From: Camellia lanceoleosa
Lineage: Eukaryota > Streptophyta > Magnoliopsida > Ericales > Theaceae
NCBI GenBank assembly: GCA_025200525.1
Contig: CM045762.1
Coordinates: forward strand, 31,390,196 to 31,454,195
Direction: 5' to 3'
Length of the DNA stretch: 64,000 nucleotides
In this document: one piece after another, positions 1 through 10,499 of the stretch
How the letters are laid out: the number at the start of each line of letters is the position of its first letter
Position numbering within the stretch: position 1 is the first letter of the stretch
Program-made: the position numbers and the translations under genes
The notes under the pieces: generated by a model
What the model saw: the letters and a program-made list of their open reading frames with translations, nothing else
Told to the model about the DNA's origin: nothing
The model's database searches: none

Positions 1-1059
1 ACAAATTATTAGATACGGTATGACTCAAAAGTCGGACGTATACATGCACAAAAACAAACAGCCATTAAAATTTCCAATATATTAGAGAGAAAAAAATATG
101 GCATTGCACTTGTGTGTTAAGGGTTTATTAAGTTGCATTTAACTATAAAGGAAACTTAAATGAAGGGATCAAAAGCACAGGAAAAGTCTTTTTTCTTTCC
201 ATGTCAAAGGTTCTAATCCTCCTATCCAACACATTTCAGTCTTAACAGTTAATAATCACAGTAGGCTAGTTCCCCGCCCCCCTCCGGCCTAAAAAAATAA
301 TAATACTAATGCTCCGTTTGTTTCAACATAAAACATTTTCTAACGGAAAACATTTTTTACGTAAATTTATTTTTAAAATGTTTTCCAGAGAATAATTTTC
401 TATGTTTGGTGGCGGTGGTAATGGAACGAAGGTGGAGGTGTGGTGGAGGCGATGATGGCTGTGGTAATGTGGTGACACTAGTAAGACACAATAAAAAAAA
501 ATTCTGGCTTTCAAAAGTGGAGCGTAATAATACAATAATCATTTACAAGTAGTAATATAGTCTTTGGGGTCAATCTTTTTCATGGATCAATATCAGACAA
601 AAAAAAAACTGAAATCATATTAGAACCAGATTGAACATGAAGTCAACCCTCAAATCTCAGTTAGTTCGCACCAAATACCTAAGAATCCTTCAGGAGTCCA
701 AACACTAGTTTGAAAAGTTTATGACTTTAATCATTAAAATTTATAAAATTTATCATAAATCTCAACAAAAAAAAAAAAAAAAACAAAACAAAACAAAAAC
801 AAAAAAATTCCCAAATACACTATTTTTTATTTCCCAAAAAAAAAAAAACAAAAAAAAAAAAAACAGAAAAAAGTCAAATAAATGCCCAAACACACACCTG
901 CACACTCGCACAGATCTAGGTATAGACACCCAAAATCCAAAATTCAGTTTTTGCCTCATTCATTCAATTTTCCCAGCAACCAAACAAGAAATGAATAAGA
1001 GGGATACTCATCACATCAAAACCGAGGCCAAGGAAGCTTAATTTTTTTTTTTCCCAAGA
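1..1059. other. AT-rich intergenic DNA, no gene seen
   Basis: No ORF here resembles a known protein. The reading frames are low-complexity Lys/Asn/Phe translations of poly(A) and poly(T) runs around 770-870. A segment near 311-390 has short opposed arms (GGAAAACATTTT at about 345 and AAAATGTTTTCC at about 376) and begins with a phrase, GCTCCGTTTGTTTCA, that I associate with plant DNA-transposon remnants. I cannot assign it to a family. If the possible first exon at 1060-1350 is real, this stretch would be the first intron of a gene running leftward out of the window. Confidence 0.5.
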
Positions 1060-1350
1060 TTGCAAAATTACAGATCTGTAAATCTATGAATCAATGAAAA
1101 ACTCAGAATAGGATTCAGAAACTAACCGTTTGAATTTGAATATCTGAAAACCCTACTCAGAGTTGGGTCCCTGGAGATAGATTGATTCTTCTGAGGCACT
1201 TTCGACAATTCCGTATCTGGATTTTGATTTTGGATCTGAGAGAAGAAAAAAAAAAAGAAACAAAAAAATTCAGAAAGCGGCTGAGAAAGAAGGGTCGACG
1301 TGCCACTCTCGTCCAACAATTGTGTGCCAGTTGATGCTTGGCACGTGTGA
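1060..1350 (-). promoter_or_regulatory. Possible promoter and non-coding first exon of a leftward host gene
   Basis: Read on the minus strand, this stretch looks like a plant 5' leader. It has a pyrimidine-rich tract (poly-T with TCTTCTCTCAG) at about 1230-1260, then moderately GC-rich sequence, then a possible splice donor (ACG|GTTAGTTTC) near 1126-1135. A G-box core CACGTG lies upstream at about 1342-1347. The frame through it (minus, 1319-1122) has no recognisable domain, so I read it as leader. The remaining exons would lie outside the window. This is inference from composition and one donor-like site only. Confidence 0.3.
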
Positions 1351-1379
1351 GCGATGATGTTTTTTTTGAAATGTAGGTC

Positions 1380-1886
1380 TTGTTTGGGAAGGTTGTTATT
1401 ATAGTTAGCTTTTTAATTATTCTAATTAAAAAAATTGGGTGTTAGGAAGTTAGGCCAAATTTGGCAACCAAAAAATAATCAATATTTTTATCTTTTTATC
1501 TTTTTTTTTTATCACATCATATCTCTATTTTTTTATAAAAAAATAAAAAATACACTTATTTAGGTCATTCCAAACAACCCCTTAATTGTTGTTGTTATTT
1601 TTTTTTTTAGTTAAATTGATAGTTGTAAAAGAAAAAATGAAATGATTATGAATTATAATATTTTATCTTATTTGTTATTTTAAATTATTTTATCTTTTAA
1701 TAAATTATTTTAGCCTAATTCTCTTTTCAAACAAGATCTTAATGGATGACCTAAATAAATGTATTTTTTGTCTTTTTATGAAAAGATATGCAAAAAAGTA
1801 GAGAGGTGATGTGATAGAAAAAAGATAAAAAGATAGATTATTTTTGAATTGCCAAACTTAGCCTTAATTATGTTTGAGAACAAGAA
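1380..1886. mobile_element. Foldback or MITE-like element, about 0.5 kb
   Basis: The two halves are imperfect reverse complements. Sequence at 1441-1578 (GCCAAATTTGGCAACC, TATCACATCATATCTC, TTAGGTCATTCCAAAC) pairs with 1728-1865 (CAAACAAGATCTTAATGG, GATGTGATAG, TTGCCAAACTTAGCC). The outer ends also match loosely (CTTGTTTGGGAA at 1380 against TTTGAGAACAAG near 1873). There is no coding capacity. The long imperfect arms around a short loop suggest a non-autonomous DNA transposon, probably hAT-like or Mutator-like. I could not define a target duplication, so the ends are approximate. Confidence 0.6.
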
Positions 1887-1903
1887 ATAAGTTACAATTT
1901 TTT

Positions 1904-2185
1904 TAAAAAAAAGGGCAAATTACAAAGACCCCCCTCGAGGTTTGGTGAAAATACAAATTCCCCTCTGAGGTTTGAGAAATTACATCCCGCCCCCTGAGGT
2001 TTATATTTCCATAACAAATTGCCCCCTGAGGTTTTTATTTTCATACAGATTCCCTCCTAATTTTTCTTTATTTGTTATGAAAATTTGACCCTCAGGGGGC
2101 AATTTGTAATTTCTCAAACCTCAGGGGGGGATTTGTATTTTCACCAAACATCGAGGAGGGTGTTTGTAATTTGCCCTAAAAAAAA
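1904..2185. mobile_element. Mutator-type MITE with exact 9-bp target duplication
   Basis: The element occupies 1913-2176 and is a near-perfect inverted repeat. It starts GGGCAAATTACAAAGACCC and ends with the mirrored GTGTTTGTAATTTGCCC. The arms carry the same alternating blocks (GAGGTTTGG, CCCTCTGAGGTTTG, CCCCCTGAGG) in reverse complement. It is flanked by identical 9-bp repeats TAAAAAAAA at 1904-1912 and 2177-2185. A 9-bp duplication with long inverted repeats and no ORF is the hallmark of Mutator-like MITEs. The low-complexity duplication could match partly by chance, but the arm symmetry is unambiguous. Confidence 0.85.
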
Positions 2186-2419
2186 TTATCAAAATATTTT
2201 TTTTAATCCGTCAAATCTAAAAATTATTTTTTTAAAAAAATTTAAAAAGTCAAAATAAATAAAAAATAATTATTTTTAACTAATTTTTCGAGTCGCCTTG
2301 TGGTCGAGTATAATCTAAAAGTTTACAATTGTTGAATTTATTTTTTAAAAAATACTAAAAACAAAAACAAATCAACAAAAAAGTGAAAAAATAAATAAAT
2401 AAAAACAAACAAACTATAA

Positions 2420-2974
2420 GTTTAAAATTAGACAAAAAATAATGCATTGACAGTCATATATATATAACTAAATAAAAATTTTAATATAATAATATATTTT
2501 TGGATAATTATTAAAAAAAACCTAGAATTCGGTCTATATAACAAAATAAATCCTCAATTTTTATCAATTTAAATCATAATTTTTTTACTTATTTTCAATC
2601 TAAATCATTTATTTATTTTCGTTAAAACTGACTGGAAAAAATATACATTTTACATATTCAATTCAATGTAAAGGTGTATAAAATGTCTAAAATATCAATT
2701 TTTATTGAATTTAATGACTAAAATATTTTTTCCTATTGTTTTTATTTAGCAAAAATAGGTAGACGGTTTAAGATTAGAAAAAAAAATCAAAACATTAAGA
2801 TTTAAATTGATAAAATAAAAAATTCAAGAATTATTTTGTTTTTTGTTTTTTTTAAATCGATGGAATTATTTGTTATAAAGGTGAAATCCTTATTTATTTA
2901 TTTTTGTAATTATCTCTATATATTTTTATATTATATGACAGTTAATATAATGTTTTTGTGTCTAATTTTAAACA
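2420..2974. mobile_element. Long imperfect foldback element
   Basis: Two arms of about 200 bp pair imperfectly. TTTAAAATTAGACAAAAA at 2421, TTGACAGTCATATA at 2448 and the 2500-2600 block (GGATAATTATT, TATCAATTTAAATCATAA) mirror 2740-2974 (TTAAGATTTAAATTGATA, GTAATTATCTC, TATGACAGTTAATA, GTGTCTAATTTTAAAC). The centre is unpaired AT-rich DNA and there is no ORF. This looks like an old non-autonomous DNA transposon or an inverted duplication. No target duplication was recognised. Confidence 0.6.
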
Positions 2975-3749
2975 AATATTAATCTTAAAAGTAAATTTTT
3001 TTTTAAAAAAAAAAAAAACTTAAAATGTGAAAAGTCAAAATAAAAAAATAATCAAACACAAAAAAACACAAAGTATAATTTACCCAGTTCAATTTATAAA
3101 TGAGCAGTACTACATCAACGTAATTTTTTCCTCCCACAATCCCTCTAATGAATTGACAAGATAGAATATATGTAATGAGAGTTTTGAGAAAATATTTGAA
3201 TGTGGGTCAACATTTCAAATTTTGTTTGTCACGTCATTTGAAGAAATTTGGAGGTGAGAAATTGTGTGGATGAATCATTTTTGAGCAAATTACACTAACA
3301 GTCTTTGTAGTTTGAGACTTACGTCACTTTGATCTCTAATCTTTCAAGCATGATACATTTGACCATGAATTTTGAATGTTGTTTCAAATAAGAACAATTG
3401 AAAACACTGCTCTTTCATTTCAATGGCAAAGTCATCAATTTGATAAACTATAAACTAGTTTGACAAAAATAAATGTCAAAAAATTATTTTTGAATTTTTT
3501 AAAAATATTTCTACCAACCAAAGATAAAATTATATAAAAATGATAAATTTTTTATATTTTTTATTTTTTATCAAATTAATTTTTAATATATGTTTAGATA
3601 ATGATCATATAATTAATGGTTTTTTGTTGATATTTTTAGATGATTATTATGTAATAGATAGTTCTATTGTTGTTAATATATATTTTTAAATGATTATCAT
3701 GTAATGAATGGTTATTAGGCGTTGAATGTACAAATCGATATGTTTAATA
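2975..3749. other. AT-rich intergenic DNA with a short degenerate repeat
   Basis: No gene is seen. Near 3290 the phrase GAGCAAATTACACTAACA resembles the left end of the MITE at 1913, but I found no matching right end. At about 3590-3715 a unit containing AGATgATtATnATGTAAT and TTGTTGnTAATATnTTT is repeated two to three times in tandem with divergence. Confidence 0.5.
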
Positions 3750-3778
3750 CTAGTGGAAAACCCATGCTATGTATGAGA
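3750..3778 (-). mobile_element. Helitron-type 3' terminus (minus strand)
   Basis: On the minus strand the sequence reads through CATAGCATGGGTTTTCC and ends ACTAG followed by T. Plant Helitrons end in CTRR preceded by a short GC-rich hairpin and insert between A and T. Here the terminus is CTAG (3750-3753 on plus) next to a T, and the hairpin (CATACATAGCATG) is degenerate. The same layout occurs at 11237. The other end of this element was not found. Confidence 0.5.
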
Positions 3779-4250
3779 TTTTATGTACTAAATTTTATGA
3801 TTTAATAAAATAAAATAGATAATTTGTTACATATATAACAAATAAAATAATTCATAAACAATAATTGTGACATGATTTGGATACCATTTTTTCACATTGG
3901 CTATCGTGTTCTATTTCTTTTTAATGCCACCAACCTTGGGCCAAGTTTGTGAACTACCTAAAATAGTTTTAAAAAATTAAAAAATCACTATAAAAAAATT
4001 ATTTATTCTTTTTATTTTTTTTATACATCTTTTCGTAAAAAATTAAAAAATTAATCTCTTCATACCATTTGGTATTCATTTAGAATAATTTTATAAATAC
4101 TAACACTTCTACTAAAATTTTTACTAGTAGTGTTAAAGGCTAAATTTGATTGATTGTTAAAAAAGTAATAATACTTTGACATCCAATAATATTTAAACAC
4201 ATGTTTTTATTAAAAATTTTAGTACATGTATTACATATTTTGTTAATATA

Positions 4251-4279
4251 TTAGCGTATATCCGTATCTGAAGGCACGG
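4251..4279 (-). mobile_element. Second Helitron-type 3' terminus (minus strand)
   Basis: The minus strand reads CCGTGCCTTCAGATACGG, then ATATACG, then CTAA, then T. This is a hairpin with CCGT/ACGG arms, a 7-base spacer and a CTRR terminus next to a T, the expected Helitron 3' arrangement. It lies 500 bp from the similar terminus at 3750 and in the same orientation. That suggests a nested or end-to-end pair of small non-autonomous Helitrons. The 5' ends were not identified. Confidence 0.45.
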
Positions 4280-4449
4280 TATAAATAATATTAAGATTAG
4301 AATATAATTGTAATCTCAATATTATTTAAATTTATTTTTTAATTTGATAAATTCACAAATTTATTATAAAATTTTGGAATTCTCATAAAACTCTTCACGA
4401 AAACTTGTTTTTGTTTATACAATATATAGCTAGATAGGTAGATGTGTTT

Positions 4450-4527
4450 GGCATACATACAATTTCAATGACCATACATACAACAATGCTTTTGCTTATA
4501 TAATTATATAAAAATTGTATGTATGCC
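4450..4527. repeat. Perfect 16-bp inverted repeat
   Basis: GGCATACATACAATTT at 4450-4465 is exactly mirrored by AAATTGTATGTATGCC at 4512-4527, around a 46-base loop. This is a compact hairpin, possibly a tiny MITE or the ends of one. No target duplication is obvious. Confidence 0.7.
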
Positions 4528-4872
4528 AGTAATGTCCTAGTGTATTACGGGCATGCATATATTGTATGAAAATATGTGTAAAATATATTAAACAAAAAGG
4601 AGAAAATAAAAAAAATAAAAAAATAAAGAGAAAAATAAAAATGGGAGAAACTAAAAGGATAAAAAGAAAAGAGGGAAGAAGGTGGGATCATGGGATCATA
4701 GAAGAATGGATAAGAAAAAAAAAGTAAGAGAGAGAAGCGGGAAATTAGAAAATGTAAATGTAGGACATTTTTTGAAAAATATATCTCAGCCATTATTTTA
4801 TAATTTGAATAGATCTAAGCCGTCCAAATATCCTAGTAAGACAAATGTATATAGGACAAATTCAAAAATCAT

Positions 4873-5000
4873 CCTACTTTTTTTTTTTTTTTTTGTTACA
4901 GGGAAATCCTCTCACTCTCCCGTAGGTCCAAGGCAACGCCCCGAGGAGATCACCAGGGTGTCCTGTTGTTCGTTCCAAGCTAGAGACTATAACCTACTTT
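4873..5000 (-). mobile_element. Short poly(A)-tailed retrocopy (SINE-like) with 8-bp target duplications
   Basis: The plus strand has T17 at 4878-4894, which is a poly(A) tail on the minus strand. It is attached to about 100 bp of distinctly GC-richer sequence (for example CCTCGGGGCGTTGCCTTGG on the minus strand, about 4927-4946). The unit is bounded by CCTACTTT at 4873-4880 and again at 4993-5000. A tail plus flanking direct repeats is the signature of LINE-mediated retroposition. I do not recognise the source RNA. It could be a SINE fragment or a truncated processed transcript. Confidence 0.55.
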
Positions 5001-6419
5001 ATTATATAGATTTCTCTTTTTCCAATGATCTTCTATAATCTCCCTATATCTTCCTCCATATATATGGTAATTGTGTTTTTGTCCTGATCAATATACATGC
5101 ATTATATTTCTATATGTATATTTTCATAGGACTTTTTTTAAGTGTGCAACTTACACCTTACACTTACGCCTTTCTGTTTGCCGTCCTGTTTTATGTTTAT
5201 ACCTTATACTTACACTTTTTGTGTTGGTTGCATATGGTGTGCAACCTTAAAGGGTTGTACACCATAACAAGACCCATTTTCATATGGAGTTATAGGTTCT
5301 GAAAAAAGAAAATAATAATAATAAATAAATAAATTTACATAATTTAAGTGAACTTTAATTTGACATTTCAAAATAACTGCGATATAATATTCTCAATGCA
5401 ATATGAAAGGAATGTTAAAGATATTTCTAATTTACAATTAAAAAAAAAGTACACTAATAATCTATTATTATGATAATTTTTTTATTTAATTTTATTGTAA
5501 ATTGTATCATTTAACCTAAATATTTTCCTTCATTTTAATGTTGTAAAACCTCTGTCTTTGCAAATTTACTCCAAAACTCAATCATAACCCATACTCAATT
5601 TACTCCAAGATTTCATTCAACAATATGTAAAATTGTATTTATTGAATAAAAGAAAAACATATTTTCAAGAGATTTGATCCCTAATTTATGGTCATTTGTG
5701 AGTTAAGAGATTTATTTATATTGAATTTTATTTTCTATTTGGCCGTTAATTATGAATCTGGAAGTTTACTTAAGAAAATATTTATATGGGATTGACTCCT
5801 AAATTACAATTGCCAAACATAAAGGATAAAAATATTTAAATTATTCAAAAAATCTAACATTTAAATATGAGATCGCTTGCATTTGCTTAAACTCTGAATT
5901 TGCATAAAAAGACATTTAAAAAAAAGAAGAAAGTTGTGGTTTGGGTCTCAAAATAAATGAGTTCCTAAAAATTAATTTAATCATAAGTTATTTTAACATG
6001 ACAATCAACAACAAAAAATAATTGATGATTAAATTTAAAACATAAACCTATATCTAAATAAATTTTGATGTTATCTTCGCTTCTAATATAACATCTGCAT
6101 TTAAAAAAATTAAACACAAATAGCCAATAAGTGAAAAAATTACAAATTAATAATAATAGCACTTCAAAAACAGAATGGAATCTCAATTAAATGACATATT
6201 ATTAGCCAAAAAAGAAAGAAATAAAAAAATACAAATTGTAGGAAAAAAGAAAAAAAACAAAAACATAAATAGAATTTAAAGAAAAATAAAATAATAATAT
6301 TCATTTACATAAACTCCCTTTTCCACAAACGCAAAGATTCATATAAGTACACATTTCAAATGTAAAGTAGATATAATTGGAAATTGTGACTTGAAATTTA
6401 ATGCAAGATTTTTTAGGCA
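5001..6419. other. AT-rich intergenic DNA with one strong hairpin
   Basis: No gene is seen. At 5235-5264 the sequence TGGTGTGCAACC, a TTAAA loop and GGGTTGTACACCA form a near-perfect hairpin with one mismatch. It may be a transposon end joined to its partner. The rest is AT-rich without recognisable structure. Confidence 0.5.
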
Positions 6420-6432
6420 TTATGAAGGGGAG

Positions 6433-6770
6433 GAGGGTCCTGCTATGGAGCTTTCACAGCGATCGCTGTGGCGAAAGTGACGTTTCAATTTTTTTTTTTT
6501 TAAATTAATGGCAGGGTTTATTAATTCTTCTCACAAATAACAAACAAAACAATACGCTATTCACAGCAGTCACTGTTGTCACGTAAAACGGTGACGTTTT
6601 AAATGTTTTTTTTTTAATTAATGGCAGGGTTTATTAATTCTTCTCACAAATAACAAACAAAACAATACGCTACCGTTTTATTTTATTTTTATTTAATTAA
6701 TGTGAGGGTTCATTAAATCTTCATTAATTCTTTTACTGTAACAAACAAAACAATAAAGAATTAAATAACT
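6433..6770 (+). repeat. Left TIR of the MULE, internally reiterated
   Basis: The outer arm contains the perfect palindrome CACAGCGATCGCTGTG (6455-6470). The subterminal block (GGCAGGGTTTATTAATTC through CAAACAAAACAATACGC) is then repeated. It occurs at about 6510-6562, again at about 6623-6673 after a second CACAGCAGTCACTGTTGTC and GTGACGTTT block, and as a degenerate third copy at about 6700-6755. Reiteration of subterminal sequence is known for MULE and foldback ends and may multiply transposase-binding sites. Confidence 0.8.
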
Positions 6771-7255
6771 GAATATAAATAGAAAACATAATAAAATAAA
6801 GTTGAAGGGGGTGAGTTTGTGTCAAAAAAAAATTATTTTATAAATAGAAAACATAATAAAATAAAAATAATTCATGGAACAAATCAATTTATGAAACCAA
6901 ATTGTATTATTTATGGAACATGTTTTGACTTTTTCAAAACTGACCTAAATGCATCAAAAGTGAAATTGAAAGGGAAAAAAAATTGTAGTTGTCCAAATCA
7001 ATTTACCAAACCATAAACAAAAAAAAATGTAACTTCAAAAAAAAAAAAAAAAAAACCAACTTAAGGCCAAAATATATTCAATTCACATCTAACATCTATA
7101 TAAAAAAAATAAAACAAAATTCTGAGACATTTAAACTTCAAAATCTCCTACCAAATATCCCAAAATCTGTCTCAACCATTCTAAATTATCCAAACAAAAT
7201 TCTAAAACCTTCAATTTGAATTCTCAAAACAAAAACTACCAAGTGGATCCCCATG
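6771..7255. other. 3' flank of the FAR1-type gene inside the MULE
   Basis: AT-rich sequence between the left TIR and the stop codon of the transposase gene. Reading frames here are low-complexity. It probably contains the gene's 3' UTR and polyadenylation signals (minus strand), but I cannot point to a specific site. Confidence 0.4.
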
Positions 7256-9644
7256 TTAATTTTGTGAAGGCAGTTGGGAATAAATAGAAAAATCAAAAGA
7301 ACTCTCATTTCTAAATTCGGTCTCCATTGGATTGTGTCCCACCGGATTAAGTGATATTCCCTATAAAAAAACAAGAAAAGAAAAGAAAAGAAAATTCATT
7401 AGAATAAATTTTATGGATTAAATTACATTACAAACATATATATATATATATATTACTTACTTGAGAACTTTGTGGACTATGTGATGCTTGGAAAGACAAA
7501 GGTTGTGATTGTGGATACCTTGGTGAGTATGAATTAGTATCATGTGTGAGAAGATTATACCCATAAGTTATCAATTGTGGCCAATAGAGACTCCCACCAT
7601 CCTACTCCATAAAACACCATGAAAAGTAAATACGCTAATACAATGTAGTCTAAAAAATAAACAAAATAACATAAAACAAGAGCCAACCTGTGGTTGACTT
7701 AAAGATGAATTTTGAACATTTGCGATATTGCTTGATTGACCAATAGTCTACATAAGTTGTTAAATTTATCAATACATTACACAATTTATAAAAAAAAAAT
7801 AATAATAATAAATAAATAACATAAAACAATAGCTAACCTGTTGTTGGCTTGAGGATGAATTTTGAACATTTGTAGTATCGCTTGATTGACCAATAGTCTA
7901 AAGAAATTCAAAAAGTTATCAATACTTTACACGATGTATAAAAATAAATGCATGTCATTTGAAATTTCAAAAGTACGTAGGTAATACCTTACTAAGGCGG
8001 GTAGGTTGTGAAATAACTTTTGTCTTCTTATTCATCATCTCATGCCAAGGTTTTAATCTACCCCTCCCTTTGTGTCCAACATCTTTCTTCTTTATGCCCT
8101 TAACTTGTGCAAAGTTGGGGTTGTCTACATCTAATTCATTGGTACCAAAATTTCCAACTCCCTTCATCATATTATTTACTTTTACACACAATTCCTTAAT
8201 TTCTTCATCAACCAATTGATAGGCAGGTTTGTGCATAGATGCTTGAGTTGCTAGTTTCACCATTCTTGGACAAAGATCTCTATAACGTGCTAATATTAAC
8301 AACTTCGGATCATCCTCATCCACTACAACATTTTTCTGTTCAACTTCACAATCTTTTGCATCCAATCTCCATCGGCCTAATATATACCTTTCAAGAATTT
8401 TCATAACATTCATTCTATCAAGTGCTTTGATTGCATAACTACATAAAATTCCAAAGTTTTCAAATTTCTTACAAGTACAATGTATTTCTTGACAGCTTTT
8501 TTCTCCTCTTAGCCCAGTAACTTCTACCCTACCCTCCACAATATACTCTTCACCATTACCATACAAGCCAATCACGTACTTAACTTCTCCTTCTAACTCA
8601 TGGAATTGTTTCACTTGACAACAAAGGGACGTATCCAACTCACAATGAAATAAATCAAAGATAGGAGGGGTGTACAAACTCGCAACTTGGATTAAAATGG
8701 GAGACTTTTTCAATTTCATTCTTGGCAACTTTTGTCTAGAATCATATATTGCAGAAATTTCCTCATACCGCTTATCTACAACAATCCGATTGAAGTGAGT
8801 AAAGAATTGAACAATGTTATGATCACCTTTCAAATATCCCCTTAATGTTCCATTTAGACTTTCACTAAGTTGTGTGCTTCTGATTCCTCCAATAAATACC
8901 CACTTCATATACACATGCACCTTTGCTCTTTTTCTCCAAGTTCTTTTCATCCACTCATTCTCTTGCAAGTTGTATTTATCAATCAAAGAATTCCAAGCTT
9001 CAATTAATTCATGCTCATTCTCGTAGTCATAAATGCAAGCTTTTAAATCGCTACTAAATTTTGAACCACTCTTGAACAAGTAACCTAAATGCTTCAAAGC
9101 ATTTTGCATTAGGTGAAAAGTGCACAACTCATGAAAAACCTCAGGCATGATTTGTGAAATTGCCTTAGCCATTGCTTGATCTTGATCTGTGAAAAAACTA
9201 ACAGGCTTTTTTCCTGACATTGCATCCAAAAATGTTTCAAATAACCATTCAAATGACTCTGCAGTTTCATCATACAATAATGCTGCACCAAAAATCACTG
9301 TCATTCTAAAGTGGTTAAAGCTAGAAAATAAAGCAAGTGGACGGTACTCCTTATTCATCATACAATAATGCTGCACCAAAAATCACTATCATTCTAAAGT
9401 GGTTACAATAATCTCTTTTAATACTAAACCCGACAATTCTTCCGTATTCATTATAAAACTCATATGCAGCTTCTTCTGATGGAAACTCCATACCAAGATA
9501 TGGTGATTTATCCTTGGCCAACTCTCCCAATTCTTCAATGTATCCCTCAAGTCCATCATCATCCATTATACTATCCTCCATTTCAACACTAACAAACATG
9601 GCGAATATATATATATATATAAAATGAAACAAGAATCTGAGCAA
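7256..9644 (-). pseudogene. FAR1/FHY3-type MULE transposase, six-exon gene with rearranged core
   Basis: The minus-strand gene starts with a FAR1 DNA-binding segment (9644-9351; GMEFPSEEAAYEFYNEYG, GFSIKRDY). It is followed by the MULE transposase domain (GAALLYDETAESFEWLF, FFTDQDQAMAKAI, CTFHLMQNALKHL) and a SWIM-type zinc finger (IHCTCKKFENFGILCSYAI). The downstream exons join in frame at canonical sites: 9379-7988, 7897-7838, 7747-7688, 7601-7461 and 7360-7256, ending FSIYSQLPSQN and stop. The family normally has about 100-150 residues between the FAR1 domain and NKEYRPL, including the first catalytic Asp. That stretch is gone and the two parts meet out of frame across an 84-bp tandem duplication. 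The SWIM His of the final CxH is Tyr. The domain identification is firm. Loss of activity is inferred. Confidence 0.9.
7688..7897 (-). repeat. Duplicated 60-nt exon pair in the FAR1-type gene
   Basis: Exons 7897-7838 (TIGQSSDTTNVQNSSSSQQQ) and 7747-7688 (TIGQSSNIANVQNSSLSQPQ) are the same length and nearly identical. Each has its own TAG acceptor and CAG|GTT donor, and the flanking introns are also similar. This is a tandem exon duplication of 150 bp period that keeps the reading frame, lengthening a Ser/Gln-rich linker near the C-terminus. Confidence 0.8.
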
Positions 9645-10499
9645 AAAAGTTATTAATTAATTTTAAATGCTGAGTAATTAAACAATTCAATGAAATCTAA
9701 TAAATCAATTAATAATGTAAATTAATTAAAAGGATAGGGGAGAGGGAAATGAAGATGTGTAATGTGTAAATTAATTTTTGATATATGTTTTGTATTTTTG
9801 TTACAAATATTATGTCATTTTTTATTGAGTTTTAACAATTTATGATTAAAAAATTAAATTCACATTTTATAGTAAGGTTATAGATTTTTTTATTAAAACT
9901 TTTTTTAGACCACAAAATGCATAACATTATTACAAAAATAAATAACATTGTTATAAAAATGTGTAATATTTTCACAAAAATACATAACATTGCTATAAAA
10001 AAAATAATTATGAATTACAAATTATCGTAACTCTTTAAAAAAATTATATAATATTTATACAAAAATACATCATATGTACAAAACAAATTACATAATAAAT
10101 TTTTTTTTTTATAATATACAATTGTGTTTCTCAATCCATTCACAAAAAACAAACCAAACTATTATACTTGTTGAACCCACTAACATACTGTACAAAACAA
10201 AATACAAAACATATATATATAGATATACATACTAGTTTGTTGAACAATAATGGTCTGTAAATTCAACAGAAGAATGGTGAAGTAAAAATAGAGAACACTC
10301 TTCAATCTGTTTGAGAGAAGACAAAAATGTTAGAAAATAAAAAAATAAAAAATAAAAACTAACTTTTCAATCTATGTTTTTGCTTATGAAGACGACGGCC
10401 TGTACAAAAATGTTAAAAAATATAAAAAATAAAAAATAAAAACTAACCTTTCAATCCATGTCAACAGGAATTTTTTTGTTTACAGTGAAGATGGCGGCG
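9645..10499. other. 5' region of the MULE, upstream of the transposase gene
   Basis: AT-rich leader and promoter side of the minus-strand transposase gene, with no other ORF of interest. Degenerate short repeats occur: ATAACATTnnTACAAAAATA is repeated around 9920-10080, and a block with AAAAACTAACyTTTCAATCyATG is present twice, at about 10350-10375 and 10438-10463. Confidence 0.5.
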
